From the NCBI GenBank assembly GCA_902494465.1, contig CABUTH010000029.1, positions 1 to 16,094 on the forward strand: DNA of 16,094 nt. Reading direction: 5' to 3'. The notes beneath the pieces were generated by a model. It worked only from the letters and a program-made list of their open reading frames with translations, ran no database searches and was not told the origin of the DNA. Positions within the stretch are counted from its first letter, which is position 1, and the number at the start of each line of letters is the position of its first letter. Of this stretch, positions 7,517 to 15,582 are shown piece by piece. Position numbers and translations under genes: made by a program. The stretch comes from an uncultured Collinsella sp. Its GTDB lineage: Bacteria; Actinomycetota; Coriobacteriia; Coriobacteriales; Coriobacteriaceae.

Positions 7517-8878
7517 ATGGATACTGTTCTGAGCGTTCTCTCATCGGTCTTTTGGGGCCTGCTGATGCTTTCCGTCCTCGTGTTTTTGCACGAGGGCGGC
7601 CACTTTTTGGCGGCGCGTGCCTGCGGCGTCCGTGTGACCGAGTTCTTTTTGGGCCTGCCGTGCCGCTTTGACATCCATTACACGTCGCGTCGCATTGGAA
7701 CCAAGTTTGGCGTGACCCCGCTGCTGCTGGGTGGCTACGCTGCCATCTGCGGTATGGATCCGACCGACGTCTCGTATGCCGATCGCGTGCTCGCGGCTAT
7801 CTATCGTCATGGTCGCGTGACCGTGGCCGACCTTGCCGCCGAGCTCGAGCTATCCGAGGAGGTTGTGCTCGAGGCATGCGCCTTGCTCTTGGGTTGGGGC
7901 TCTATCGCGCCTTGGTATGAGGAAGGGGAGAAGCCCTCGCCGAGCTACTATCCCACCAAGTATCAGACGCTGCCACGAGATGCGGCGGGTTACACCACCT
8001 TTGACGGCCGCCGTTTCGATCGAGAGCATGCGACTACCGAGGGCGATGTGTGGGAGCTGCCGTACGGCGAAGCCGAGTTTCTTGCGCAAGAGCGTTCGCA
8101 TACCTATCTGGGCCAGGGTTTTCTCAAGCGCGCCTTTATGCTGCTCGCGGGCATTATTGTCAATATCTTGACAGGCTTTTTGCTCCTTATGAGTATCTAT
8201 TCCATTGCGGGTGTCACCGTGCCGATGGATACCAACGTGATCGGTCAGGTTGACGAGGGGTCTATTGCCGCCAAGGCGGGTATCGAGGGCGGCGACGCGA
8301 TCCTTTCGGTTGACGGAGTATCGTGCTCTACCTGGATGGATGTTTACGATGCCATCGGCAAGGCTGCCGGTAAGGACGATATCGCCATCGAGTACGAGCG
8401 TGACGGCAAGCAGCATTCGACCACGGTTGCGCTCAAAGAGGACGAGCGCCTAGGTGTGTATGCCTCTACGCAGGTGGTCCGTTTAGACCCCATCACGTCG
8501 GCTCGCCTGTCGTTCTCCTATGTCGTGCAGACAGCGGAGGGCGTGATGCGCCTACTCCAGCCGCAGCATACGATGGAGATCCTCGATCAGTCCTCCTCGA
8601 TCGTGGGAATTAGCGTTATGTCCTCACAGGCTGCTGCTGCCGGCCCTGCTACATTCCTTTCGTTTGCCGCCCTCATTTCGTTCTCGCTTGGCTTTATGAA
8701 CCTGCTTCCCATCCCACCACTCGATGGCGGTAAGCTGGTCATCGAGATCATTCAAAAGATTGTGGGCCGCGAGCTTCCGCTCAAGGTCCAGACGATTGTG
8801 AGCTATGTGGGCATCGCGCTCTTCGCACTGCTGTTTGTCTATATGCTTCGTTCCGACATCCTTCGATTTATTCTGTAG
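7517..8878 (+). CDS. rseP: RseP-like site-2 intramembrane metalloprotease with an inserted winged-helix-like domain
   Basis: Site-2 protease (M50) that cuts transmembrane substrates, in known cases anti-sigma factors. With ATG 7517 (453 residues): TM1 with the zinc motif HEGGH (25-29), the re-entrant strand region ending in LLLGGYAAICGMDP, an unusual insert (about 83-194), TM2 (FMLLAGIIVNILTGFLLLM), a PDZ domain (about 235-320), TM3 with third zinc ligand in NLLPIPPLDGG (395-405), and a last TM. The insert contains a helix-turn-helix-like stretch, ADRVLAAIYRHGRVTVADLA then AELELSEEVVLEACALLLGW; from known RseP topology it would face the cytoplasm. Start is uncertain: AAGGA at 7497-7501 touches an in-frame TTG at 7502 and is 15 bases from the ATG. 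Protease identity is sure; substrate and insert function are not. Confidence 0.9.
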   Translation: MDTVLSVLSSVFWGLLMLSVLVFLHEGGHFLAARACGVRVTEFFLGLPCRFDIHYTSRRIGTKFGVTPLLLGGYAAICGMDPTDVSYADRVLAAIYRHGRVTVADLAAELELSEEVVLEACALLLGWGSIAPWYEEGEKPSPSYYPTKYQTLPRDAAGYTTFDGRRFDREHATTEGDVWELPYGEAEFLAQERSHTYLGQGFLKRAFMLLAGIIVNILTGFLLLMSIYSIAGVTVPMDTNVIGQVDEGSIAAKAGIEGGDAILSVDGVSCSTWMDVYDAIGKAAGKDDIAIEYERDGKQHSTTVALKEDERLGVYASTQVVRLDPITSARLSFSYVVQTAEGVMRLLQPQHTMEILDQSSSIVGISVMSSQAAAAGPATFLSFAALISFSLGFMNLLPIPPLDGGKLVIEIIQKIVGRELPLKVQTIVSYVGIALFALLFVYMLRSDILRFIL

Positions 8879-8891
8879 GGGAGTGTTTGGA

Positions 8892-9974
8892 TTGTCTTTA
8901 TCCCATCCTTTGCCTCGCGAGTTGACGCGCCCCGTGCATGTGGGCGGTGTGCAGATCGGTGGCGGCGCGCCGGTGGTGGTCCAATCCATGACCTGCACCG
9001 ATACCGCTGATGCTCAGGCAACGCTTGCGCAAGTGTGCGCGTTGGCTCAGGCTGGCTGCGATATCGTGCGTGTGAGCGTGCCCACTGAGGCCGCGCTTGA
9101 GGGTTTCCGCACCATCTGTGCCGAGTCTCCGGTGCCAATCGTTGCCGATATCCACTTTAACCACAAGCTGGCCATTGGCGCTGTGGAGGCCGGTGCCGCC
9201 AAGCTCCGCATCAATCCCGGCAACATTGGCGATTGGGCCAAGGTCGATGCCGTGATCGATGCCGCGGGCGCCGCTGGGTGCGCGATTCGCATTGGCGTGA
9301 ACGCGGGCTCGCTTGAGCAGGATATCGCCGAGCGCGAAGACCTCACGCAGCCCGAAAAGCTCGTGATGTCGAGCGAGCGCTTCGTCAAGCACTTTGAGGA
9401 CCGCGGCTTTACGAACATTGTGCTTTCGGCCAAGGCCCATAGCGTGCAAACGACGCTTGATACCTATCGAGCCCTGTCGCGTGAGATTCCCCACGTTCCG
9501 CTTCACCTGGGCGTGACGGAGGCGGGGACCAAGCTCCAGGGCACCATCAAGAGCTCTGTAGGCTTGGGTATCTTGCTTTCCGAAGGCATTGGCGACACCA
9601 TGCGTGTGTCGCTCACAGCCGATCCGGTTGAGGAGCCGCCGGTTGCCTGGGGAATTTTGCAGTCGCTGGGCCTGCGTCGCCGTGGTCCCGAGATTGTCTC
9701 GTGCCCCACGTGCGCCCGCTGCCAGGTTAACCTGATTCCCATCGCCGAGGAAGTAACCGAGCGGCTTAAGAACTATGCCGCGCCGCTTTCGATTGCCGTT
9801 ATGGGATGTGCCGTTAATGGCCCCGGTGAGGCTTCTGATGCCGACCTGGGCGTTGCTTGCGGACGTGGTCAGGCCTTGCTCTTTTCGCATGGCCAGATCA
9901 TTGGTAAAGTAGCTGAGGACCAAATTGTCGACGCGCTTATGGCCGAGGTCGACAAGCTAATTGAGGAGAAATAA
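8892..9974 (+). CDS. ispG: 4-hydroxy-3-methylbut-2-en-1-yl diphosphate synthase (flavodoxin/ferredoxin)
   Basis: IspG (GcpE), the [4Fe-4S] enzyme of the MEP pathway that converts the cyclic diphosphate MEcPP to HMBPP. With the TTG start there are 360 residues. The TIM-barrel begins with VGGVQIGGGAPVVVQSMTCT and the Fe-S domain has the three cluster cysteines C271 and C274 (SCPTCARC) and C306 (VMGCAVNGPGE) with E313 as fourth ligand, one position off the E. coli numbering. TTG 8892 is preferred because GGGGAG (8878-8883) lies eight bases before it; a GTG at 8883 is inside that site and the open frame to 8805 overlaps rseP without homology. The ribosome-binding site begins at the rseP stop. proS follows without a gap. 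Confidence 0.96.
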   Translation: MSLSHPLPRELTRPVHVGGVQIGGGAPVVVQSMTCTDTADAQATLAQVCALAQAGCDIVRVSVPTEAALEGFRTICAESPVPIVADIHFNHKLAIGAVEAGAAKLRINPGNIGDWAKVDAVIDAAGAAGCAIRIGVNAGSLEQDIAEREDLTQPEKLVMSSERFVKHFEDRGFTNIVLSAKAHSVQTTLDTYRALSREIPHVPLHLGVTEAGTKLQGTIKSSVGLGILLSEGIGDTMRVSLTADPVEEPPVAWGILQSLGLRRRGPEIVSCPTCARCQVNLIPIAEEVTERLKNYAAPLSIAVMGCAVNGPGEASDADLGVACGRGQALLFSHGQIIGKVAEDQIVDALMAEVDKLIEEK

Positions 9975-11696
9975 ATGACCCGAGCAATGTATATGTCTAA
10001 GCTTTATGCGCCGACGCTTAAAGAGGATCCGGCGGACGCTGAGCTCGCCAGCCACCGTCTGCTGCTCCGTGCCGGCATGATCCGCAAGGAGGCCGCCGGT
10101 CTATATTCCTACCTGCCGCTTGCTTGGCGCTCGATTCGCAAGATCGAGAACATCGTGCGCGACGAGATGGACGCCGCCGGCGCCCAGGAGCTTATGATGC
10201 CTATCATGGTCGATGCCGAGTTGTGGCGTGAGTCCGGCCGCATCGACGCCTATGGCAAGGAGCTTGTGCGCTTTGACGACCGTCACGGTCGCGAGTTCGT
10301 CCTGGGCCCCACGCACGAGGAGACCGTCACGGCCCTGGTGCGCAATGAGCTGCGCTCCTACAAGCAGCTACCCGTTAACCTCTACCACATCCAGGATAAG
10401 TTCCGCGACGAGTTCCGCCCCCGCTTTGGCCTGATGCGCGGTCGCGAGTTCATCATGAAGGACGCCTACAGCTTCTCCGCCACGCAGGAGAGCCTGCAGG
10501 AGGAGTATGACAAGATGAAGCAGGCCTACGCTAACATCTGCGAGCGCTGCTATATCAAGGCCCTGCCCGTTGTTGCCGACTCCGGTGAGATCGGTGGCGA
10601 TACCTCCGTCGAGTACATGGCTTTGGCCGACGCCGGCGAGGCTTCGCTCGTCTACTGCGACGATTGCGGCTTTGCTGCCGATGACGAGGCGGCAAGCACC
10701 AAGGTCGTCGTGACCGAGGGTCCTGGTGACGGTACGCTCACCAAGGTTGAGACTCCGGGCATGGGCACCATTGAGGCTGTTGCTAAGTTCTTTGGGTTCC
10801 CCGAGAACGGCACGCGCAAGTCGCTGGCACTCATCGACGCCGAGGGCAAGCCGGTCGTGGCCATTGTTCCGGGCGATCACGAGCTCAACGATTGCAAGGC
10901 CGAGCACGTCTTTGGCAAGGGCTATCGCATGATGACCGACGAGGAGCTTCAGGCGAACGGTCTGCACAAGGGCTTTATCGGACCGGTTAACCTGCCCGAT
11001 GGTATTCGTCTGGTGTGCGACGAGAGCCTGCGCGATTCCAAGCAGTGGGCCTGCGGTGCCAACGAGGTCGATTATCACTTTACCGGTGCCTGCCCCGAGC
11101 GCGACTTTACCGTCGATGAGTGGGCCGATCTGGTCACCGTTGTCGCCGGCGACCCCTGCCCGCACTGCGGCAAGCCGCTCTCCGCTGCCCGCGGCATCGA
11201 GGTCTCTCAGGTCTTCCAGCTGGGCACCAAGTATTCCGAGGCCATGGGTGCCACCTTTATGGACGAGGACGGCAAGGAGAAGCCGCTCATCATGGGCTGC
11301 TACGGCGTTGGTGTGTCCCGCTCGCTCGCTGCCGTCGTGGAGCAGCACAACGACGAGCACGGTATCGTCTGGCCGGTCTCCGTTGCCCCGTACGAGGTCG
11401 CGGTGATTCCGCTCGATCCCAAGAAGGAGGAGTGCGCTACCGTCTGCGAGCAGATCGTTGATGGCCTGTGCGCCGAGGGTATCGAGGTTGTCGTCGACGA
11501 CCGCGACGAGCGTCCCGGCTTTAAGTTTGCCGACAACGACCTTATGGGCTTCCCGTATCAGGTCGTTCTGGGTAAGCGTGGCCTTAAGAATGGCACCGTT
11601 GAGCTCAAGGACCGTGCCACGGGTGAGCGCGAGGATGTGGCGATCGACGAGGTCGTCGCCAAGGTCGCCGAGCTTGTGAAGGCAGCACGCCGTTAA
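9975..11696 (+). CDS. proS: Prolyl-tRNA synthetase, bacterial type
   Basis: Class II prolyl-tRNA synthetase, 573 residues, the long bacterial form with an editing insertion. Catalytic core: motif 1 region RSIRKIENIVRDEMDAAGAQ (52-71), the GPTHEE loop (111-116), motif 2 FRDEFRPRFGLMRGREFIMK (143-162), and motif 3 around MGCYGVGVSRSLAAVVEQ (440-457). The YbaK-like editing domain is inserted at about 231-400 and keeps the lysine of the deacylase site (TRKSLAL) and GDHELN. Cysteine pairs CDDC and CPHC border it. The anticodon-binding domain is 470-565, with PYQVVLGKRGLKNGTVELK. The ATG directly follows the ispG stop, with GAGGAG (9963-9968) six bases upstream. It is the last gene of the operon. 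Confidence 0.97.
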   Translation: MTRAMYMSKLYAPTLKEDPADAELASHRLLLRAGMIRKEAAGLYSYLPLAWRSIRKIENIVRDEMDAAGAQELMMPIMVDAELWRESGRIDAYGKELVRFDDRHGREFVLGPTHEETVTALVRNELRSYKQLPVNLYHIQDKFRDEFRPRFGLMRGREFIMKDAYSFSATQESLQEEYDKMKQAYANICERCYIKALPVVADSGEIGGDTSVEYMALADAGEASLVYCDDCGFAADDEAASTKVVVTEGPGDGTLTKVETPGMGTIEAVAKFFGFPENGTRKSLALIDAEGKPVVAIVPGDHELNDCKAEHVFGKGYRMMTDEELQANGLHKGFIGPVNLPDGIRLVCDESLRDSKQWACGANEVDYHFTGACPERDFTVDEWADLVTVVAGDPCPHCGKPLSAARGIEVSQVFQLGTKYSEAMGATFMDEDGKEKPLIMGCYGVGVSRSLAAVVEQHNDEHGIVWPVSVAPYEVAVIPLDPKKEECATVCEQIVDGLCAEGIEVVVDDRDERPGFKFADNDLMGFPYQVVLGKRGLKNGTVELKDRATGEREDVAIDEVVAKVAELVKAARR

Positions 11697-11726
11697 TCGA
11701 CGATTTCGCTTGTAGTTCGATATACG

Positions 11727-11775
11727 GGACGGCCCCGCATTTCTCCAGATCGGGGAGATGCGGGGCCGTCCTTTT
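11727..11775 (+). terminator. Rho-independent terminator of the pyrH-proS operon
   Basis: GGACGGCCCCGCAT (11727-11740) pairs perfectly with ATGCGGGGCCGTCC (11758-11771). The stem can be extended inward by CTCC/GGGG-type pairs (11742-11746 with 11752-11756) to about 20 bp around loop AGATC. TTTT follows at 11772-11775. It starts 31 bases after the proS stop. Confidence 0.93.
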
Positions 11776-11800
11776 ATCTTGTGGCATCCTCGATATCTAA

Positions 11801-11842
11801 AAGGAAAACCCCACAGCCCATGCGAGCTGCGGGGTTTTCCTT
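11801..11842. terminator. Bidirectional intrinsic terminator between convergent genes
   Basis: AAGGAAAACCCC (11801-11812) pairs with GGGGTTTTCCTT (11831-11842); after one A/C mismatch the stem continues CAGC/GCTG around an 8-base loop. A-rich left arm and T-rich right arm make it work on both strands; on the minus strand the tail reads CCTTTTAG. It ends the leftward phosphotransferase transcript 33 bases after its stop and backs up the proS terminator. Confidence 0.9.
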
Positions 11843-11874
11843 GTGCCTCCGATGCGAAATAAATCGCTCAGATA

Positions 11875-12639
11875 TTACTGATAATCGACGACGTCGATCC
11901 AGTTCTTCAGGAACTCATCGTTCACGTTGCGCTTACGAGCGAGCTCGGAAGCGGCGACGATGCTCGTCCACTGACGCACGACCTGCATGGGCATGTCGGC
12001 GCGGTCGCAGTAGAGCTCCAGGTAGGCCTCAGCCTGATCCTTGCTGTTGAGGGCAAAGAGCAGGTAGGTGGTGGCAACGTCGGCAGCAGGGGAGCCCTGG
12101 GTGGCGTGTGCCCAGTCGCACACATAGAGCTGGCCGTCGTCGCCGACGATGACGTTGGAGGGGTTGAAGTCGCCGTGGCAGACCTTGAACTCCTTGGTCA
12201 TGCCGTCCAGACGCTCCTGAAGGTTGTAGCGCGTGGTGGCATTGAGCTGATCAAGGCTGTCGATCATGCGGGCGTACTTGTCGCGCTGACGGTTGAGCAG
12301 CGGGGAGGTGTAGCCGTGGATCTCGATCTGGAGGTCGACGAACATCTCGAGGTACTCACCAAAGCGCTGGGGCTCGGCAGTCATCTTCTCGGCGAGGGTG
12401 GTGCCCGGAACCTTCTCGGTCACGAGCGCCCAGTCGTTGGCGTTCTCGAGCTGGGAAACCTCGAGCGCCTTGGGGCTGCGGATGCCGCACTCATTGATGC
12501 GGGCAAGATTCAAAGCCTCGTTGAACACGTCGGAGACAGGCTTGGTCTCGTTAAAGACCTTGACAATCTTGTCGCCCAGGTCGTAAACGACCTTGTTGCC
12601 ACGGCGGACGAGCTCGGTCTTGGAATCGGGTAGCAGCAT
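11875..12639 (-). CDS. Phosphotransferase (APH/choline-kinase-like fold), substrate unknown
   Basis: 254-residue protein of the aminoglycoside phosphotransferase superfamily, small-molecule kinases with a protein-kinase-like fold. N-lobe: KVVYDLGDKIVKVF with the probable ATP-binding K27, a likely partner glutamate in FNEALNLARI (E41), and hinge-like WALVTEKVPGTTLAEKM. C-lobe: Brenner loop VCHGDFNPSNVIV (H155, D157, N162), then LYVCDWAHATQGSPAADVAT, where D175 should bind metal. All catalytic residues are present, so it is probably active. The substrate cannot be read from sequence; sugar, choline or thiamine-type kinases and antibiotic kinases share these motifs, and nothing points to resistance. 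GAAAGGA (12647-12653) lies seven bases before the ATG. It is 88 bases after adhE on the same strand; a strong hairpin lies between them. Confidence 0.85.
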   Translation of the reverse strand: MLLPDSKTELVRRGNKVVYDLGDKIVKVFNETKPVSDVFNEALNLARINECGIRSPKALEVSQLENANDWALVTEKVPGTTLAEKMTAEPQRFGEYLEMFVDLQIEIHGYTSPLLNRQRDKYARMIDSLDQLNATTRYNLQERLDGMTKEFKVCHGDFNPSNVIVGDDGQLYVCDWAHATQGSPAADVATTYLLFALNSKDQAEAYLELYCDRADMPMQVVRQWTSIVAASELARKRNVNDEFLKNWIDVVDYQ

Positions 12640-12671
12640 GGTTGCATCCTTTCAACGATGCGATAGAAGCG

Positions 12672-12710
12672 ACGGCGGGGGTGTGTGAAACACCCGTGCA
12701 CCCCCGCCGT
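12672..12710 (-). terminator. Strong hairpin after adhE without a T tract
   Basis: ACGGCGGGGGTG (12672-12683) pairs perfectly over 12 bp with CACCCCCGCCGT (12699-12710) around a 15-base loop that can form a further GTG/CAC stem. On the minus strand it starts 17 bases after the adhE stop, but the following bases (CGCTTCTATCG) are not a T run. It may be a tail-less terminator, a partial terminator or an mRNA-end stabiliser before the phosphotransferase gene. Confidence 0.5.
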
Positions 12711-12727
12711 TAAAAACCGTGCTAAAA

Positions 12728-15376
12728 CTAGCAGACGGCGTAATCCTGGGGCTCGCGGCCGTAGTAGGCGTCCAGGTAGAGCTCCTTGATCTCGCTCATG
12801 AGCGGGTAGCGCGGGTTGGCGCCGGTGCACTGGTCGTTGAATGCCTGCTCGGTCATTTCGTCGAGGGTGTCGAGGAAGTACTGCTCGTCAACACCGTAGT
12901 CGGCGATGGTCTTCTTGACGCCGATGAAGTCCTTGAGCTCCTCGAGCTTCGTGATGAAGTTCTCGAAGACCTCCTTGTCGTCCTTGCCCTCGATGCCGCA
13001 GTACTTGGCCATCTCGGCGTAGTTGTGCAGCGCGTTGGGGTAAGGATACTGGGAGAAGGTACCCATCTTGACGGGAGCCTCGGCGGCGTTGTAGCGCATG
13101 ACGCGGGTCAGGATGACAGCGTTTGCGAGGCCGTGGGGCAGGTGATGGAAAGCGCCGAGCTTGTGGGCCATGGAGTGGTTGAGGCCCAGGAAGGCGTTGG
13201 CGAAGGCCATACCGGCCATGCAGGAGGCGTTGTGCATCTCCTCGCGGGCGTGCGGGTCCTTGGCGCCGTTCGTGAAGCTGGAGGGCAGGTTCTCGAAGAC
13301 GAGCTTGGCAGCGCGCTCGGAGAGGCCCTTGGTGTAGTCAGAAGCCATGATGGAGACGTAGGACTCGATGGCGTGGGTCATGACGTCGATGCCGGAGGCA
13401 GCGGTCAGGCCGCGCGGGGCGGTCATGCAGTTATCGGCGTCGACGATAGCCATGTTGGGGAGCAGCGCGTAGTCGGCGAGCGGCCACTTGATGCCGGTCT
13501 CCTTGTCGGTGATGATGGCGAACGGCGTGCACTCGGAGCCGGTACCCGAGGAGGTCGGGACGGCGACGAAGTAGGCCTTCTTACCCATCTCGGGGAAGGT
13601 GAAGATACGCTTGCGGATGTCCATGAAGTCCATGGCCATGTCCTCAAACTTGCACTCGGGGTGCTCGTACATCATCCACATGATCTTGCCGGCGTCCATA
13701 GCGGAGCCACCGCCGACGGCGATGATGACGTCCGGCTCAAAGAGAGCCATCTGCTTGGCGCCGCGACGTGCGCACTGCAGCGACGGATCGGGCTCGACGT
13801 CGTAGAAGCAGTCGTGGGCGATGCCCATCTCGTCGAGCTTGGCCTCGATGGCGCGGGTGTTGCCATTCTTGAAGAGGAACTGGTCGGTGACGATGAAGGC
13901 GCGCTTCTTGCCCATGACGTTGCCCAGCTCGTCGAGGGCGACGGGCGTGGAACCCTTTTTGAAGTAGACCTTCTCGGGAGCGCGGAACCACAGCATGTTC
14001 TCACGGCGCTCGGCCACAGTCTTAACGTTGATCAAGTGCTTCACCCCAACGTTCTCGGAGACGGAGTTGCCGCCCCAGGAGCCGCAGCCCAGGGTCAGAG
14101 ACGGCTTCATGCCAAAGTTGTACAGGTCACCGATGCCGCCGTGCGAGGACGGGGTGTTGATGACGATACGGCAGGCCTTCATGACGTGCTCGAACAGGCT
14201 GATCTTCTCGGCCTGGGCAGGGTGCACGTACAGAGAGGCGGTGTGGCCCGGGCCACCGGCGAGCACGAGGTGCTCGGCCTTGTCGACGGCCTCCTGGAAG
14301 TCCTTGGCGTGGTACATGGCCAGGACCGGGGAGAGCTTCTCGTGGGAGAACTCCTCCTTGGCGGGGTCGGTGGAGGTGACCTCGGCGATCAGGATCTTGG
14401 TCTTGGCGGGAACCTCGATGCCGGCGAGCTCGGCGATCTTGGCAGCGGCCATGCCGGGGATGCGGTGATCGAGAGCGCCGTTCTTGAACATGGCGGCACG
14501 CAGGGCCTCCATCTCGGCACCCTGCTTGACGAAGTAGCAGCCGCGCTTCTGGAACTCGGCCTTAACCTGGTCATAGATGCTGTCGATGACAGTTACGGAC
14601 TGCTCGGAAGCGCAGATCATGCCGTTGTCGAAGGTCTTGGAGTGGATGATGGAGTTGACGGCGAGCAGCACGTCGGCGGTGTCGTCGATGACGACCGGGG
14701 TGTTACCGGCGCCAACGCCCAGGGCGGGCTTGCCCGAGGAGTAGGCGGCCTTGACCATGCCCGGGCCACCGGTGGCGAGGATGATGTCGACGTCGCGCAT
14801 GACCATGTTGGTCAGCTCGATGGAGGGGACATCGACCCAGCCGATGATGCCCTCGGGGGCGCCGGCCTTGACGGCGGCGTCAAGCACGAGCTTGGCGGCG
14901 GCGATGGTGCACTTGGCGGCAGCCGGGTGCGGGGAGATGATGATGGCGTTGCGGGTCTTCAGGCAGATCAGCGTCTTGAAGATCGCGGTGGAGGTGGGGT
15001 TGGTCGTCGGGATGACGGCGCCCACGATGCCGATGGGCTCGGCGATCTTGGTGATGCCGTAAGCCTCGTCGCGCTCCAGGACACCACAGGTCTTGGTGTT
15101 CTTGTAAGCGTTGTAGATGTACTCTGCGGCGTAGTGGTTCTTGATGACCTTGTCCTCAAGAACGCCGCGGCCGGTCTCCTCGATGGCCATCTTCGCCAAC
15201 GGGATACGAGCCTTGTTGGCGGCCATGGCGGCCTCATAGAAGATCTTGTCGACCTGCTCCTGCGTGTACGTAGCAAAAAGCGCCTGGGCCTCTCGCATCT
15301 GAGCGAGCTTAGCCTCAAGCGCCTCTACGTTGTCCACAATTGCGGGAGTAGTGTTTTCCGGTGACTTTTTCACCAT
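12728..15376 (-). CDS. adhE: Bifunctional acetaldehyde-CoA / alcohol dehydrogenase
   Basis: AdhE reduces acetyl-CoA to acetaldehyde and then ethanol, using two NADH, in anaerobic metabolism; family members form helical filaments (spirosomes). The 882 residues hold an N-terminal aldehyde dehydrogenase domain (about 15-450) with AEPIGIVGAVIPTTNPTST, GGPGMVKAAYSSGKPALGVG and catalytic C255 in FDNGMICASEQS, and a C-terminal iron alcohol dehydrogenase domain (about 465-875) with AVGGGSAMDAGK, VPTSSGTGSECTPF and iron ligands D664, H668, H734 and H748, each eleven positions after its E. coli counterpart. The ATG has AAGGAGA (15382-15388) five bases upstream. It is transcribed leftwards, followed by the phosphotransferase gene. 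Both active sites are intact. Confidence 0.97.
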   Translation of the reverse strand: MVKKSPENTTPAIVDNVEALEAKLAQMREAQALFATYTQEQVDKIFYEAAMAANKARIPLAKMAIEETGRGVLEDKVIKNHYAAEYIYNAYKNTKTCGVLERDEAYGITKIAEPIGIVGAVIPTTNPTSTAIFKTLICLKTRNAIIISPHPAAAKCTIAAAKLVLDAAVKAGAPEGIIGWVDVPSIELTNMVMRDVDIILATGGPGMVKAAYSSGKPALGVGAGNTPVVIDDTADVLLAVNSIIHSKTFDNGMICASEQSVTVIDSIYDQVKAEFQKRGCYFVKQGAEMEALRAAMFKNGALDHRIPGMAAAKIAELAGIEVPAKTKILIAEVTSTDPAKEEFSHEKLSPVLAMYHAKDFQEAVDKAEHLVLAGGPGHTASLYVHPAQAEKISLFEHVMKACRIVINTPSSHGGIGDLYNFGMKPSLTLGCGSWGGNSVSENVGVKHLINVKTVAERRENMLWFRAPEKVYFKKGSTPVALDELGNVMGKKRAFIVTDQFLFKNGNTRAIEAKLDEMGIAHDCFYDVEPDPSLQCARRGAKQMALFEPDVIIAVGGGSAMDAGKIMWMMYEHPECKFEDMAMDFMDIRKRIFTFPEMGKKAYFVAVPTSSGTGSECTPFAIITDKETGIKWPLADYALLPNMAIVDADNCMTAPRGLTAASGIDVMTHAIESYVSIMASDYTKGLSERAAKLVFENLPSSFTNGAKDPHAREEMHNASCMAGMAFANAFLGLNHSMAHKLGAFHHLPHGLANAVILTRVMRYNAAEAPVKMGTFSQYPYPNALHNYAEMAKYCGIEGKDDKEVFENFITKLEELKDFIGVKKTIADYGVDEQYFLDTLDEMTEQAFNDQCTGANPRYPLMSEIKELYLDAYYGREPQDYAVC

Positions 15377-15411
15377 TTGTGTCTCCTTGCGATCGGAGAT
15401 TTACCCTACGC

Positions 15412-15427
15412 CTTGCATGATAGCAAG
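15412..15427 (-). promoter_or_regulatory. Possible adhE promoter (-10) inside an inverted repeat
   Basis: On the minus strand TGCTATCAT reads as an extended -10 (TATCAT is plus-strand ATGATA, 15417-15422), about 41 bases before the adhE ATG. No good -35 lies 17 bases upstream. The -10 is framed exactly by CTTGC (15412-15416) and GCAAG (15423-15427), a dyad that could bind a repressor. Regulation is inferred. Confidence 0.4.
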
Positions 15428-15468
15428 AAATAATTCGGTGAACGGTCAGATTCCCGTAAAAGACAAAC

Positions 15469-15498
15469 TAAAACGCTTCAATAAACTGAAGCGTTTTA
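15469..15498. terminator. Symmetric terminator-like hairpin between adhE and the transposase gene
   Basis: TAAAACGCTTCA (15469-15480) pairs perfectly with TGAAGCGTTTTA (15487-15498) around the loop ATAAAC. The arms end in A and T runs, so it could terminate on either strand. It lies 93 bases upstream of adhE in a divergent gap, where no terminator of the flanking genes is expected. Confidence 0.65.
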
Positions 15499-15526
15499 AC
15501 TAAAACTATCTGCCTGCTGCATCGCC

Positions 15527-15582
15527 CCGCTCATTGGGGACAGACTTACATGAGTGCTTTCACTCATTTGGGACAGACATCG
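15527..15582 (+). repeat. REP-like repeat unit: two direct copies flanking a palindrome
   Basis: CTCATTGGGGACAGAC (15530-15545) and CTCATTTGGGACAGAC (15563-15578) differ at one base. They flank a perfect hairpin, ATGAGTG/CACTCAT (15550-15556 with 15561-15567, loop CTTT). A GGAC-type motif next to a short palindrome, just before a RAYT gene, is the usual form of REP elements. The 11-base CCGCTCATTGG at 15527-15537 recurs at 15616-15626. Copy number in the genome is not visible here. Confidence 0.55.

Noticed and set aside
10368..11360. A 330-codon minus-strand frame inside proS
   Set aside because: Antisense shadow of a biased gene; proS has all class II motifs in the plus frame.
11697..11874. 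Possible small gene between proS and the phosphotransferase gene
   Set aside because: The stretch is filled by two terminator hairpins; the short frames there run through the stems and have no ribosome-binding site.
12719..15364. An 881-codon open frame on the plus strand, fully antisense to adhE
   Set aside because: adhE codons avoid TTA, CTA and TCA, so the opposite strand has no stops. The translation is Gly/Val/Leu/Asp-rich with no domain, and adhE is unmistakable.
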